Notes under the pieces: model-generated
Databases searched by the model: none
What the model was told of the DNA's origin: nothing
What the model saw: the letters and a program-made list of their open reading frames with translations, nothing else
Shown: positions 1-11,900 of the stretch, in pieces
Numbering within the stretch: the first letter of the stretch is position 1
Layout: each line of letters starts with the position of its first letter
Assembly (NCBI RefSeq): GCF_030247195.1
Contig: NW_026683311.1
Span: 1 to 64,000 of the forward strand
DNA: 64,000 bases
Source of the DNA: Topomyia yanbarensis
Taxonomy: Eukaryota > Arthropoda > Insecta > Diptera > Culicidae
Direction of reading: 5' to 3'
Made by a program: the position numbers and the translations under genes

Positions 1-760
1 TAGATCTAGCTGAATAGTATGTTCGGAAGAATTGTAGTACATAATACGAGTTATGTTTTGGTTAGAAAATTATAGTTCCACATTTGACCGCATAGATGGC
101 GCCAACACTAACTTTTCAACGAAGAGAGATAGAAATTAGGTGTCTTCTACAAAGTTGTAGAACAAGAATATTGCAGTAATTCTTCCAAACATTTCGATAT
201 TCTATCTCTCTCCGTTGAAAAGTTAGTGATGGCGCCATCTATGCGGTCACAGATTGAACTAAAATTTTCTAACCAAAACATAGCTCGTATAATGTACTAC
301 AATTATTCCGAACATACTATTCAGCTAAATCTAACCATTAATCCACAAAAATGTTTAGTGTGTTAGAACCTAGTACTGATACACTACCATGCACTGCTAG
401 GCCCCATGCAAAACTGACTCAGACATCACTTCGTTAAAAGTTTAATAACTTTTCCTATTGGAGTCGGATCGCTTTGCAGTCTTCAACAAAGTTGTAGACA
501 ATAGAATTATCTTCTTAAGTTTCACTTTTGGTGATAATCTGATGTATACAGTGCCACCTAGCGGCGAAAATGTGAGCAAGAGGGTTTTCTCCATATAAAT
601 TGTCGAAAAATCCCATACAAACTTCAAGCACGTTGGTCCGGTAGCTAGACTTGTTCGATTTGCTTCAAATTTGGAGCAAGTACTCCTGGTGGGACTAGGA
701 ATCGACTCAGGGGTGGGCCGATTGTGTTTTCAAAAATTCATTATTTTTCTGGGCAGTCTA
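1..760. mobile_element. Right-hand part of a palindromic foldback element, cut by the window edge
   Basis: This stretch matches positions 4803-5562 base for base wherever I compared them (constant offset 4802). It is therefore the right part of a second copy of the foldback element, starting near the palindrome centre. The inner inverted repeat is visible at about 1-135 against 205-335 (for example GCATAGATGGCGCCA against TGGCGCCATCTATGC). The element ends in CTGGGCAGTCTA at 749-760, followed by GTGTGTAT, the inferred 8 bp target duplication, and then by satellite microsatellite. The shared offset and the shared flanking monomers show that this is a segmental copy of the same insertion event, not an independent transposition. 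No coding capacity is supported; the short minus-strand ORF in the arm is a by-product. Confidence 0.8.
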
Positions 761-3700
761 GTGTGTATGTATGTGTGTGTGTATGTGCGTCTGTGTGTGT
801 GTACGCGAACACAATCTCACTCACTTTTCTCAGAGATGGATGAACCGATTTTTACAAACTTAGTCCCAAATGAAAGGTGCAACGTTCCCATAGGCTGCTA
901 TTGAATTTCTAATGGATCCGACTTCCGGTTCCGGAATTACAGGGTGATGAGTACGATCACGCAGAAAATGTCGATTTTAAGAAATTCTGCAATGAATGTA
1001 TAATGGTGAAAATTTTTCCAAAATGTGACCACAACTGCTTCGATTTGTAGTACTAGGTCATTAACAGCCATTCAAAGTCTCTTTGGTCACATTGGCCACC
1101 ATCATCGGTTCCGGAAGCCCCGGCGGAAGTATCCAAATTCAGACTAACAGTCACATCGGTTTCTCGGAGGTGGCTAGACCGAATCAACCAAACTTAGTCT
1201 CAAATGAAAGATGTTGCGTCCCCGTAAATGGCTATTAAATTTTATCCCCAACCGACTTCCGGTTCCGGAGTTACGGGTTGTGGCGTGCGATCACATAGCA
1301 AATTGTGATTCAAACCGATACCCCGATGGAAGCAAAAAAGGTAAAAATTTCGCTAAAATGTCTCTCAAATAACTTAACTTTGCAGTTCTAGGTCACCGAC
1401 GGCCAAACAAACTTTCGTTGACTACATTGACCACCATAGACGGTTCCGGAAGTGCCCGGGAAAAGCGGCCATCTTTCATAACTAGCAAACTCATATCAGT
1501 TTCTCGGAAATGGTTGGGCCGATTTTCACAAACTTAGTCCCAAATGATAGCTATATTATCCCCACAGATGTCTGTAACATTTCGCACGGACCGCTTGTAT
1601 GGTTCCGGAAATATAGACTGAACGGTCCGGTCACACATGAAATTCCCATATAAGCCGGAACTCAAAATTTTTTTCAAAGGGGGGACCCCATGAAATTTCA
1701 GAAATCGAATTCGTATTTTTGATGCCAAACATCTTTAAAATGCATGAAACGTCGAGATTTTATGTTATCACGAATTTTTTTTTTTTTTTTGGAAATCGAC
1801 TTTTTGGGACTTTGCCGATTTTGCACCTTTTTGCCTTTCTCAATAGAAAGGTATTGCAATTGCTCTGAAAACCGACTTTTTAACGGAGGCCCGGAGGGCC
1901 GAGTGACATATACCATTCGATTCAGTTCGTCGAGTTCGGCAAATGTCTGTGTGTGTATGTATGTGTGTGTGTATGTATGTGTGTGTGTATGTGCGTCTGT
2001 GTGTGTGTACGCGAACACAATCTCACTCACTTTTCTCAGAGATGGATGAACCGATTTTTACAAACTTAGTCCCAAATGAAAGGTGCAACGTTCCCATAGG
2101 CTGCTATTGAATTTCTAATGGATCCGACTTCCGGTTCCGGAATTACAGGGTGATGAGTACGATCACGCAGAAAACGTCGATTTTAAGAAATTCTGCAATG
2201 AATGTATAATGGTGAAAATTTTTCCAAAATGTGACCACAACTGCTTCGATTTGTAGTACTAGGTCATTAACAGCCATTCAAAGTCTCTTTGGTCACATTG
2301 GCCACCATCATCGGTTCCGGAAGCCCCGGCGGAAGCATCCAAATTCAGAGTAACAGTCACATCGGTTTCTCGGAGATGGCTAGACCGATTCGACCAAACT
2401 TGACCTCAAATGAAAGGTATTGCGTCCCCGTAAATGGCTATTAAATTTTATCCACAACCGACTTCCGGTTCCGGAGTTACGTGGTTGTGGCGTGCGATCA
2501 CATAGCAAATTGTGATTCAAACCGATACCCCGATGGAAGCAAAAAAGGTAAAAATTTCGCTAAAATGTCTCTCAAATAACTTAACTTTGCAGTTCTAGGT
2601 CACCGACGGCCAAACAAACTTTCGTTGACTACATTGACCACCATAGACGGTTCCGGAAGTGCCCGGGAAAAGCGGCCATCTTTCATAACTAGCAAACTCA
2701 TATCAGTTTCTCGGAAATGGTTGGGCCGATTTTCACAAACTTAGTCCCAAATGATAGCTATATTATCCCCACAGATGTCTGTAAAATTTCGCACGGATCG
2801 CTTGTATGGTTCCGGAAATATAGACTGAACGGTCCGGTCACACATGAAATTCCCATATAAGCCGGAACTCAAAATTTTTTTCAAAGGGGGGACCCCATGA
2901 AATTTCAGAAATCGAATTTGTATTTTCGATGCCAAACATCTTTAAAATGCATGAAACGTCGAGATTTTATGTTATCTCGAAATTTTTTTTTTTTATAAAA
3001 ATCGACTTTTTGGGACTTTGCCGATTTTGCACCTTTTTGCCTTTCTCAATAGAAAGGTATTGCAATTGCTCTGAAAACCGACTTTTTAACGGAGGCCCGG
3101 AGGGCCGAGTGACATATACCATTCGATTCAGTTCGTCGAGTTCGGCAAATGTCTGTGTGTGTGTATGTATGTGTGTGTGTATGTATGTGTGTGTGTATGT
3201 GCGTCTGTGTGTGTGTACGCGAACACAATCTCACTCACTTTTCTCAGAGATGGATGAACCGATTTTTACAAACTTAGTCCCAAATGAAAGGTGCAACGTT
3301 CCCATAGGCTGCTATTGAATTTCTAATGGATCCGACTTCCGGTTCCGGAATTACAGGGTGATGAGTACGATCACGCAGAAAATGTCGATTTTAAGAAATT
3401 CTGCAATGAATGTATAATGGTGAAAATTTTTCCAAAATGTGACCACAACTGCTTCGATTTGTAGTACTAGGTCATTAACAGCCATTCAAAGTCTCTTTGG
3501 TCACATTGGCCACCATCATCGGTTCCGGAAGCCCCGGCGGAAGTATCCAAATTCAGACTAACAGTCACATCGGTTTCTCGGAGGTGGCTAGACCGAATCA
3601 ACCAAACTTAGTCTCAAATGAAAGATGTTGCGTCCCCGTAAATGGCTATTAAATTTTATCCCCAACCGACTTCCGGTTCCGGAGTTACGGGTTGTGGCGT

Positions 3701-4385
3701 GCGATCACATAGCAAATTGTGATTCAAACCGATACCCCGATGGAAGCAAAAAAGGTAAAAATTTCGCTAAAATGTCTCTCAAATAACTTAACTTTGCAGT
3801 TCTAGGTCACCGACGGCCAAACAAACTTTCGTTGACTACATTGACCACCATAGACGGTTCCGGAAGTGCCCGGGAAAAGCGGCCATCTTTCATAACTAGC
3901 AAACTCATATCAGTTTCTCGGAAATGGTTGGGCCGATTTTCACAAACTTAGTCCCAAATGATAGCTATATTATCCCCACAGATGTCTGTAACATTTCGCA
4001 CGGATCGCTTGTATGGTTCCGGAAATATAGACTGAACGGTCCGGTCACACATGAAATTCCCATATAAGCCGGAACTCAAAATTTTTTTCAAAGGGGGGAC
4101 CCCATGAAATTTCAGAAATCGAATTTGTATTTTTGATGCCAAACATCTTTAAAATGCATGAAACGTCGAGATTTTATGTTATCTCGAAATTTTTTTTTTA
4201 TAAAAATCGACTTTTTGGGACTGCCGATTTCGCACCTTTTTGCCTTTCTCAATAGAAAGGTATTGCAATTGCTCTGAAAACCGACTTTTTAACGGAGGCC
4301 CGGAGGGCCGAGTGACATATACCATTCGATTCAGTTCGTCGAGTTCGGCAAATGTCTGTGTGTGTGTATGTATGTGTGTGTGTAT
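761..4385. repeat. Satellite array block 1 (~1.205 kb monomers)
   Basis: Head-to-tail satellite with three monomers. Taking the last base of the recurring GATGCCAA as anchor, monomers end at 1728, 2935 and 4142 (spacing 1207, 1207). The last unit is cut by the foldback element inside its TG/TATG microsatellite. By two internal haplotype markers the order is A, B, A. The B monomer around 2.2-2.5 kb carries rare variants (GCGGAAGCATCC, TTATCCACAACC, TTACGTGGTTG) that recur only in the monomer around 7.4-7.7 kb, which links the two regions as a recent duplication. Nothing gene-like is seen: all ORFs run through the microsatellite or are short minus-strand frames repeated in every unit. Confidence 0.95.
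2936..4142. repeat. Representative satellite monomer with internal map
   Basis: One 1,207 bp unit, given as the reference map. A T-run lies near 2983-2994. The perfect hairpin CCTTTCT-CAAT-AGAAAGG is at 3040-3057, and a GC-rich hairpin GGCCC-GGA-GGGCC at 3094-3106. The TG/TATG microsatellite is at 3151-3217. Three diverged sub-repeats follow: 3242-3575, 3576-3915 and 3916 to about 4110, the last truncated. Each sub-repeat opens with TCTC-GGA-ATGG-like sequence, then (A)CAAACTTAGTCNCAAATG, then a GGTTCCGGA motif followed by a short GATCAC- or GTCACAC-like segment. The first two also share a second block, CTAGGTCA...ACATTG.CCACCAT...CGGTTCCGGAAG. The unit therefore looks like an old ~335 bp trimer fused to a unique ~330 bp block. 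No coding function is assigned. Confidence 0.88.
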
Positions 4386-5562
4386 TAGAGTGACAGAAAA
4401 AAAAATGACCCCCATCGGCCCACCCCTGAGTCGATTCCTAGCCCCACCAGGAGTGTCTGCTCCAAATATGAGCCAAATCGAACAAGTCTAGCTACCGGAC
4501 CAACGTGCTTGAAGTTTGTATGGGATTTTTCGACAATTTATATGGAGAAAACCCTCTTGCTCACATTTTCGCCGCTAGGTGGCACTGTATACATCAGATT
4601 ATCACCAAAAGTGAAACTTAAGAAGATAATTTTATTATCTACAACTTTGTTGAAGACTGCAAAGCGATCCGACTCCAATAGGAAAAGTTATTAAACTTTT
4701 AACGAAGTGATGTCTGAGTCAGTTTTGCATGGGGCCTAGCAGTGCATGGTAGTGTATCAGTACTAGGTTCTAACAAACTAAACATTTTTATGGAATAATG
4801 GTTAGATCTAGCTGAATAGTATGTTCGGAAGAATTGTAGTACATAATACGAGTTATGTTTTGGTTAGAAAATTATAGTTCCACATTTGACCGCATAGATG
4901 GCGCCAACACTAACTTTTCAACGAAGAGAGATAGAAATTAGGTGTCTTCTACAAAGTTGTAGAACAAGAATATTGCAGTAATTCTTCCAAACATTTCGAT
5001 ATTCTATCTCTCTCCGTTGAAAAGTTAGTGATGGCGCCATCTATGCGGTCACAGATTGAACTAAAATTTTCTAACCAAAACATAGCTCGTATAATGTACT
5101 ACAATTATTCCGAACATACTATTCAGCTAAATCTAACCATTAATCCACAAAAATGTTTAGTGTGTTAGAACCTAGTACTGATACACTACCATGCACTGCT
5201 AGGCCCCATGCAAAACTGACTCAGACATCACTTCGTTAAAAGTTTAATAACTTTTCCTATTGGAGTCGGATCGCTTTGCAGTCTTCAACAAAGTTGTAGA
5301 CAATAGAATTATCTTCTTAAGTTTCACTTTTGGTGATAATCTGATGTATACAGTGCCACCTAGCGGCGAAAATGTGAGCAAGAGGGTTTTCTCCATATAA
5401 ATTGTCGAAAAATCCCATACAAACTTCAAGCACGTTGGTCCGGTAGCTAGACTTGTTCGATTTGCTTCAAATTTGGAGCAAGTACTCCTGGTGGGACTAG
5501 GAATCGACTCAGGGGTGGGCCGATTGTGTTTTCAAAAATTCATTATTTTTCTGGGCAGTCTA
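4386..5562. mobile_element. Complete palindromic foldback element, probably a non-autonomous hAT-like transposon
   Basis: This 1,177 bp insertion is almost entirely one inverted repeat centred near 4974: arms of about 550 bp and a loop of roughly 60 bp. Outer arms pair 4386-4800 with about 5140-5562; inner arms pair about 4801-4938 with 5005-5137. Arms differ by scattered substitutions and are most diverged at the tips. The ends read TAGAGTGACAG and CTGGGCAGTCTA. The first bases fit the YARNG pattern of hAT termini. Both flanks carry GTGTGTAT (4378-4385 and 5563-5570), fitting an 8 bp hAT target duplication, but the site is a TG-rich microsatellite, so that match is weak evidence. There is no transposase. 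The 61-residue ORF present in each arm is mirrored by the palindrome and is not considered a gene. A generic foldback or other MITE class is an alternative. Confidence 0.75.
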
Positions 5563-5586
5563 GTGTGTATGTATGTGTGTGTGTAT

Positions 5587-5991
5587 CAGAGTTAAAAATA
5601 TTCAAATTCATCGAATGAAAATTGATCTTATTCAGCCGCATTCATTTTCAATATTCAGTGACGCAGCTGAAAACGTCAAACGAACAAACCGCCCTTTCAT
5701 CCATGCAGATTTTCATTCGTCCCCGATTATTACACGAAGCGGGCGTGCAGTAACGAATCAAACGCATCAAAGTAGGCCTCGGCACAATGTAAGCGATGAT
5801 GATTGTTGTTTCATATGCTTTACCGGCATTTGAAAACATTTTCCTATATAATTAGTGAAATGAATATATTGTACGATATTCAACTGAATGAATAACATGG
5901 ATATTTGAATGAATATTTTTTCTATTCACCGCGAGTCGCATCAGATTCATTTTCAGCCGTCAAAAATGAGTTTCGATTATTTTTAACTCTG
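5587..5991. mobile_element. hAT-like MITE inside the satellite microsatellite
   Basis: A 405 bp insertion bounded by a perfect 14 bp terminal inverted repeat, CAGAGTTAAAAATA at 5587-5600 and its complement at 5978-5991. It is flanked by the 8 bp direct repeat GTGTGTAT (5579-5586 and 5992-5999). CAGAG termini with an 8 bp target duplication are typical of the hAT superfamily; with no transposase this is a non-autonomous MITE. Removing 413 bp (element plus one repeat) restores the sequence seen in the duplicate block at about 766-795, which is the empty site. The interior is AT-rich with several GAATGAA/ATTCATT-like stretches. An 86-residue ORF crossing the left boundary from the microsatellite is spurious. 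Confidence 0.88.
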
Positions 5992-8900
5992 GTGTGTATG
6001 TGCGTCTGTGTGTGTGTACGCAAACACAATCTCACTCACTTTTCTCAGAGATGGATGAACCGATTTTTACAAACTTAGTCCCAAATGAAAGGTGCAACGT
6101 TCCCATAGGCTGCTATTGAATTTCTAATGGATCCGACTTCCGGTTCCAGAATTACAGGGTGATGAGTACGATCACGCAGAAAATGTCGATTTTAAGAAAT
6201 TCTGCAATGAATGTATAATGGTGAAAATTTTTCCAAAATGTGACCACAACTGCTTCGATTTGTAGTACTAGGTCATTAACAGCCATTCAAAGTCTCTTTG
6301 GTCACATTGGCCACCATCATCGGTTCCGGAAGCCCCGGCGGAAGTATCCAAATTCAGACTAACAGTCACATCGGTTTCTCGGAGGTGGCTAGACCGAATC
6401 AACCAAACTTAGTCTCAAATGAAAGATGTTGCGTCCCCGTAAATGGCTATTAAATTTTATCCCCAACCGACTTCCGGTTCCGGAGTTACGGGTTGTGGCG
6501 TGCGATCACATAGCAAATTGTGATTCAAACCGATACCCCGATGGAAGCAAAAAAGGTAAAAATTTCGCTAAAATGTCTCTCAAATAACTTAACTTTGCAG
6601 TTCTAGGTCACCGACGGCCAAACAAACTTTCGTTGACTACATTGACCACCATAGACGGTTCCGGAAGTGCCCGGGAAAAGCGGCCATCTTTCATAACTAG
6701 CAAACTCATATCAGTTTCTCGGAAATGGTTGGGCCGATTTTCACAAACTTAGTCCCAAATGATAGCTATATTATCCCCACAGATGTCTGTAACATTTCGC
6801 ACGGACCGCTTGTATGGTTCCGGAAATATAGACTGAACGGTCCGGTCACACATGAAATTCCCATATAAGCCGGAACTCAAAATTTTTTTCAAAGGGGGGA
6901 CCCCATGAAATTTCAGAAATCGAATTCGTATTTTTGATGCCAAACATCTTTAAAATGCATGAAACGTCGAGATTTTATGTTATCACGATTTTTTTTTTTT
7001 TTTGGAAATCGACTTTTTGGGACTGCCGATTTTGCACCTTTTTGCCTTTCTCAATAGAAAGGTATTGCAATTGCTCTGAAAACCGACTTTTTAACGGAGG
7101 CCCGGAGGGCCGAGTGACATATACCATTCGATTCAGTTCGTCGAGTTCGGCAAATGTCTGTGTGTGTGTATGTATGTGTGTGTGTATGTATGTGTGTGTG
7201 TATGTGCGTCTGTGTGTGTGTACGCGAACACAATCTCACTCACTTTTCTCAGAGATGGATGAACCGATTTTTACAAACTTAGTCCCAAATGAAAGGTGCA
7301 ACGTTCCCATAGGCTGCTATTGAATTTCTAATGGATCCGACTTCCGGTTCCGGAATTACAGGGTGATGAGTACGATCACGCAGAAAACGTCGATTTTAAG
7401 AAATTCTGCAATGAATGTATAATGGTGAAAATTTTTCCAAAATGTGACCACAACTGCTTCGATTTGTAGTACTAGGTCATTAACAGCCATTCAAAGTCTC
7501 TTTGGTCACATTGGCCACCATCATCGGTTCCGGAAGCCCCGGCGGAAGCATCCAAATTCAGAGTAACAGTCACATCGGTTTCTCGGAGATGGCTAGACCG
7601 ATTCGACCAAACTTGACCTCAAATGAAAGGTATTGCGTCCCCGTAAATGGCTATTAAATTTTATCCACAACCGACTTCCGGTTCCGGAGTTACGTGGTTG
7701 TGGCGTGCGATCACATAGCAAATTGTGATTCAAACCGATACCCCGATGGAAGCAAAAAAGGTAAAAAATTCGCTAAAATGTCTCTCAAATAACTTAACTT
7801 TGCAGTTCTAGGTCACCGACGGCCAAACAAACTTTCGTTGACTACATTGACCACCATAGACGGTTCCGGAAGTGCCCGGGAAAAGCGGCCATCTTTCATA
7901 ACTAGCAAACTCATATCAGTTTCTCGGAAATGGTTGGGCCGATTTTCACAAACTTAGTCCCAAATGATAGCTATATTATCCCCACAGATGTCTGTAAAAT
8001 TTCGCACGGATCGCTTGTATGGTTCCGGAAATATAGACTGAACGGTCCGGTCACACATGAAATTCCCATATAAGCCGGAACTCAAAATTTTTTTCAAAGG
8101 GGGGACCCCATGAAATTTCAGAAATCGAATTTGTATTTTCGATGCCAAACATCTTTAAAATGCATGAAACGTCGAGATTTTATGTTATCTCGAAATTTTT
8201 TTTTTTTATAAAAATCGACTTTTTGGGACTTTGCCGATTTTGCACCTTTTTGCCTTTCTCAATAGAAAGGTATTGCAATTGCTCTGAAAACCGACTTTTT
8301 AACGGAGGCCCGGAGGGCCGAGTGACATATACCATTCGATTCAGTTCGTCGAGTTCGGCAAATGTCTGTGTGTGTGTATGTATGTGTGTGTGTATGTATG
8401 TGTGTGTGTATGTGCGTCTGTGTGTGTGTACGCGAACACAATCTCACTCACTTTTCTCAGAGATGGATGAACCGATTTTTACAAACTTAGTCCCAAATGA
8501 AAGGTGCAACGTTCCCATAGGCTGCTATTGAATTTCTAATGGATCCGACTTCCGGTTCCGGAATTACAGGGTGATGAGTACGATCACGCAGAAAATGTCG
8601 ATTTTAAGAAATTCTGCAATGAATGTATAATGGTGAAAATTTTTCCAAAATGTGACCACAACTGCTTCGATTTGTAGTACTAGGTCATTAACAGCCATTC
8701 AAAGTCTCTTTGGTCACATTGGCCACCATCATCGGTTCCGGAAGCCCCGGCGGAAGTATCCAAATTCAGACTAACAGTCACATCGGTTTCTCGGAGGTGG
8801 CTAGACCGAATCAACCAAACTTAGTCTCAAATGAAAGATGTTGCGTCCCCGTAAATGGCTATTAAATTTTATCCCCAACCGACTTCCGGTTCCGGAGTTA

Positions 8901-11900
8901 CGGGTTGTGGCGTGCGATCACATAGCAAATTGTGATTCAAACCGATACCCCGATGGAAGCAAAAAAGGTAAAAATTTCGCTAAAATGTCTCTCAAATAAC
9001 TTAACTTTGCAGTTCTAGGTCACCGACGGCCAAACAAACTTTCGTTGACTACATTGACCACCATAGACGGTTCCGGAAGTGCCCGGGAAAAGCGGCCATC
9101 TTTCATAACTAGCAAACTCATATCAGTTTCTCGGAAATGGTTGGGCCGATTTTCACAAACTTAGTCCCAAATGATAGCTATATTATCCCCACAGATGTCT
9201 GTAAAATTTCGCACGGATCGCTTGTATGGTTCCGGAAATATAGACTGAACGGTCCGGTCACACATGAAATTCCCATATAAGCCGGAACTCAAAATTTTTT
9301 TCAAAGGGGGGACCCCATGAAATTTCAGAAATCGAATTTGTATTTTCGATGCCAAACATCTTTAAAATGCATGAAACGTCGAGATTTTATGTTATCTCGA
9401 AATTTTTTTTTTTAATAAAAATCGACTTTTTGGGACTTTGCCGATTTCGCACCTTTTTGCCTTTCTCAATAGAAAGGTATTGCAATTGCTCTGAAAACCG
9501 ACTTTTTAACGGAGGCCCGGAGGGCCGAGTGACATATACCATTCGATTCAGTTCGTCGAGTTCGGCAAATGTCTGTGTGTGTGTATGTATGTGTGTGTAT
9601 GTATGTGTGTGTGTATGTGCGTCTGTGTGTGTGTACGCGAACACAATCTCACTCACTTTTCTCAGAGATGGATGAACCGATTTTTACAAACTTAGTCCCA
9701 AATGAAAGGTGCAACGTTCCCATAGGCTGCTATTGAATTTCTAATGGATCCGACTTCCGGTTCCGGAATTACAGGGTGATGAGTACGATCACGCAGAAAA
9801 TGTCGATTTTAAGAAATTCTGCAATGAATGTATAATGGTGAAAATTTTTCCAAAATGTGACCACAACTGCTTCGATTTGTAGTACTAGGTCATTAACAGC
9901 CATTCAAAGTCTCTTTGGTCACATTGGCCACCATCATCGGTTCCGGAAGCCCCGGCGGAAGTATCCAAATTCAGACTAACAGTCACATCGGTTTCTCGGA
10001 GGTGGCTAGACCGAATCAACCAAACTTAATCTCAAATGAAAGATGTTGCGTCCCCGTAAATGGCTATTAAATTTTATCCCCAACCGACTTCCGGTTCCGG
10101 AGTTACGGGTTGTGGCGTGTGATCACATAGCAAATTGTGATTCAAACCGATACCCCGATGGAAGTAAAAAAGGTAAAAATTTCGCTAAAATGTCTCTCAA
10201 ATAACTTAACTTTGCAGTTCTAGGTCACCGACGGCCAAACAAACTTTCGTTGACTACATTGACCACCATAGACGGTTCCGGAAGTGCCCGGGAAAAGCGG
10301 CCATCTTTCATAACTAGCAAACTCATATCAGTTTCTCGGAAATGGTTGGGCCGATTTTCACAAACTTAGTTCCAAATGATAGCTATATTATCCCCACAGA
10401 TGTCTGTAAAATTTCGCACGGATCGCTTGTATGGTTCCGGAAATATAGACTGAACGGTCCGGTCACACATGAAATTCCCATATAAGCCGGAACTCAACAT
10501 TTTTTTCAAAGGGGGGACCCCATGAAATTTCAGAAATCGAATTTGTATTTTTGATGCCAAACATCTTTAAAATGCATGAAACGTCGAGATTTTATGTTAT
10601 CTCGAAAAATTTTTTTTATAAAAATCGACTTTTTGGGACTTTGCCGATTTCGCACCTTTTTGCCTTTCTCAATAGAAAGGTATTGCAATTGCTCTGAAAA
10701 CCGACTTTTTAACGGAGGCCCGGAGGGCCGAGTGACATATACCATTCGATTCAGTTCGTCGAGTTCGGCAAATGTCTGTGTGTGTGTGTATGTATGTGTG
10801 TGTGTATGTATGTGTGTGTGTATGTGCGTCTGTGTGTGTGTACGCGAACACAATCTCACTCACTTTTCTCAGAGATGGATGAACCGATTTTTACAAACTT
10901 AGTCCCAAATGAAAGGTGCAACGTTCCCATAGGCTGCTATTGAATTTCTAATGGATCCGACTTCCGGTTCCGGAATTACAGGGTGATGAGTACGATCACG
11001 CAGAAAACGTCGATTTTAAGAAATTCTGCAATGAATGTATAATGGTGAAAATTTTTCCAAAATGTGACCACAACTGCTTCGATTTGTAGTACTAGGTCAT
11101 TAACAGCCATTCAAAGTCTCTTTGGTCACATTGGCCACCATCATCGGTTCCGGAAGCCCCGGCGGAAGTATCCAAATTCAGAGTAACAGTCACATCGGTT
11201 TCTCGGAGATGGCTAGACCGATTCGACCAAACTTGACCTCAAATGAAAGGTATTGCGTCCCCGTAAATGGCTATTAAATTTTATCCCCAACCGACTTCCG
11301 GTTCCGGAGTTACGGGTTGTGGCGTGCGATCACATAGCAAATTGTGATTCAAACCGATACCCCGATGGAAGCAAAAAAGGTAAAAATTTCGCTAAAATGT
11401 CTCTCAAATAACTTAACTTTGCAGTTCTAGGTCACCGACGGCCAAACAAACTTTCGTTGACTACATTGACCACCATAGACGGTTCCGGAAGTGCCCGGGA
11501 AAAGCGGCCATCTTTCATAACTAGCAAACTCATATCAGTTTCTCGGAAATGGTTGGGCCGATTTTCACAAACTTAGTCCCAAATGATAGCTATATTATCC
11601 CCACAGATGTCTGTAAAATTTCGCACGGATCGCTTGTATGGTTCCGGAAATATAGACTGAACGGTCCGGTCACACATGAAATTCCCATATAAGCCGGAAC
11701 TCAAAATTTTTTTCAAAGGGGGGACCCCATGAAATTTCAGAAATCGAATTCGTATTTTTGATGCCAAACATCTTTAAAATGCATGAAACGTCGAGATTTT
11801 ATGTTATCACGATTTTTTTTTTTTTTGGAAATCGACTTTTTGGGACTTTGCCGATTTTGCACCTTTTTGCCTTTCTCAATAGAAAGGTATTGCAATTGCT

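Noticed and set aside
2741..2935. Minus-strand 64-residue ORF kept in almost every monomer
   Set aside because: It starts at a non-ATG codon, has no recognisable domain, and differences between copies are as common at coding-changing as at silent positions (for example Val/Phe, Ile/Met, Asp/Asn). Two units (near 51.2 and 56.0 kb) break it with a stop. Conservation is explained by the repeat itself.
3046..3234. Minus-strand ORFs rich in alternating Thr-His
   Set aside because: This is the translation of the microsatellite complement (ACACAC/CATACA); length follows microsatellite length.
2929..3318. Repeated + strand ORFs of 80-130 residues in each monomer, rich in Val-Cys and Ser runs
   Set aside because: They read through the TG/TATG microsatellite (alternating Val, Cys and Met codons), start at different points because of T-run indels, and change frame at the end between monomers. 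Similarity between units reflects satellite homogenisation, not coding selection.
4509..4694. 61-residue ORF present in both arms of the foldback element
   Set aside because: The two arms are inverted copies, so the ORF is duplicated automatically. No domain or start context supports a protein, and the full element has no transposase.
5573..5833. ORFs within the hAT-like MITE
   Set aside because: The + frame starts in the flanking microsatellite and crosses the insertion boundary; neither strand shows a transposase or other domain, and the element is far too short for one.
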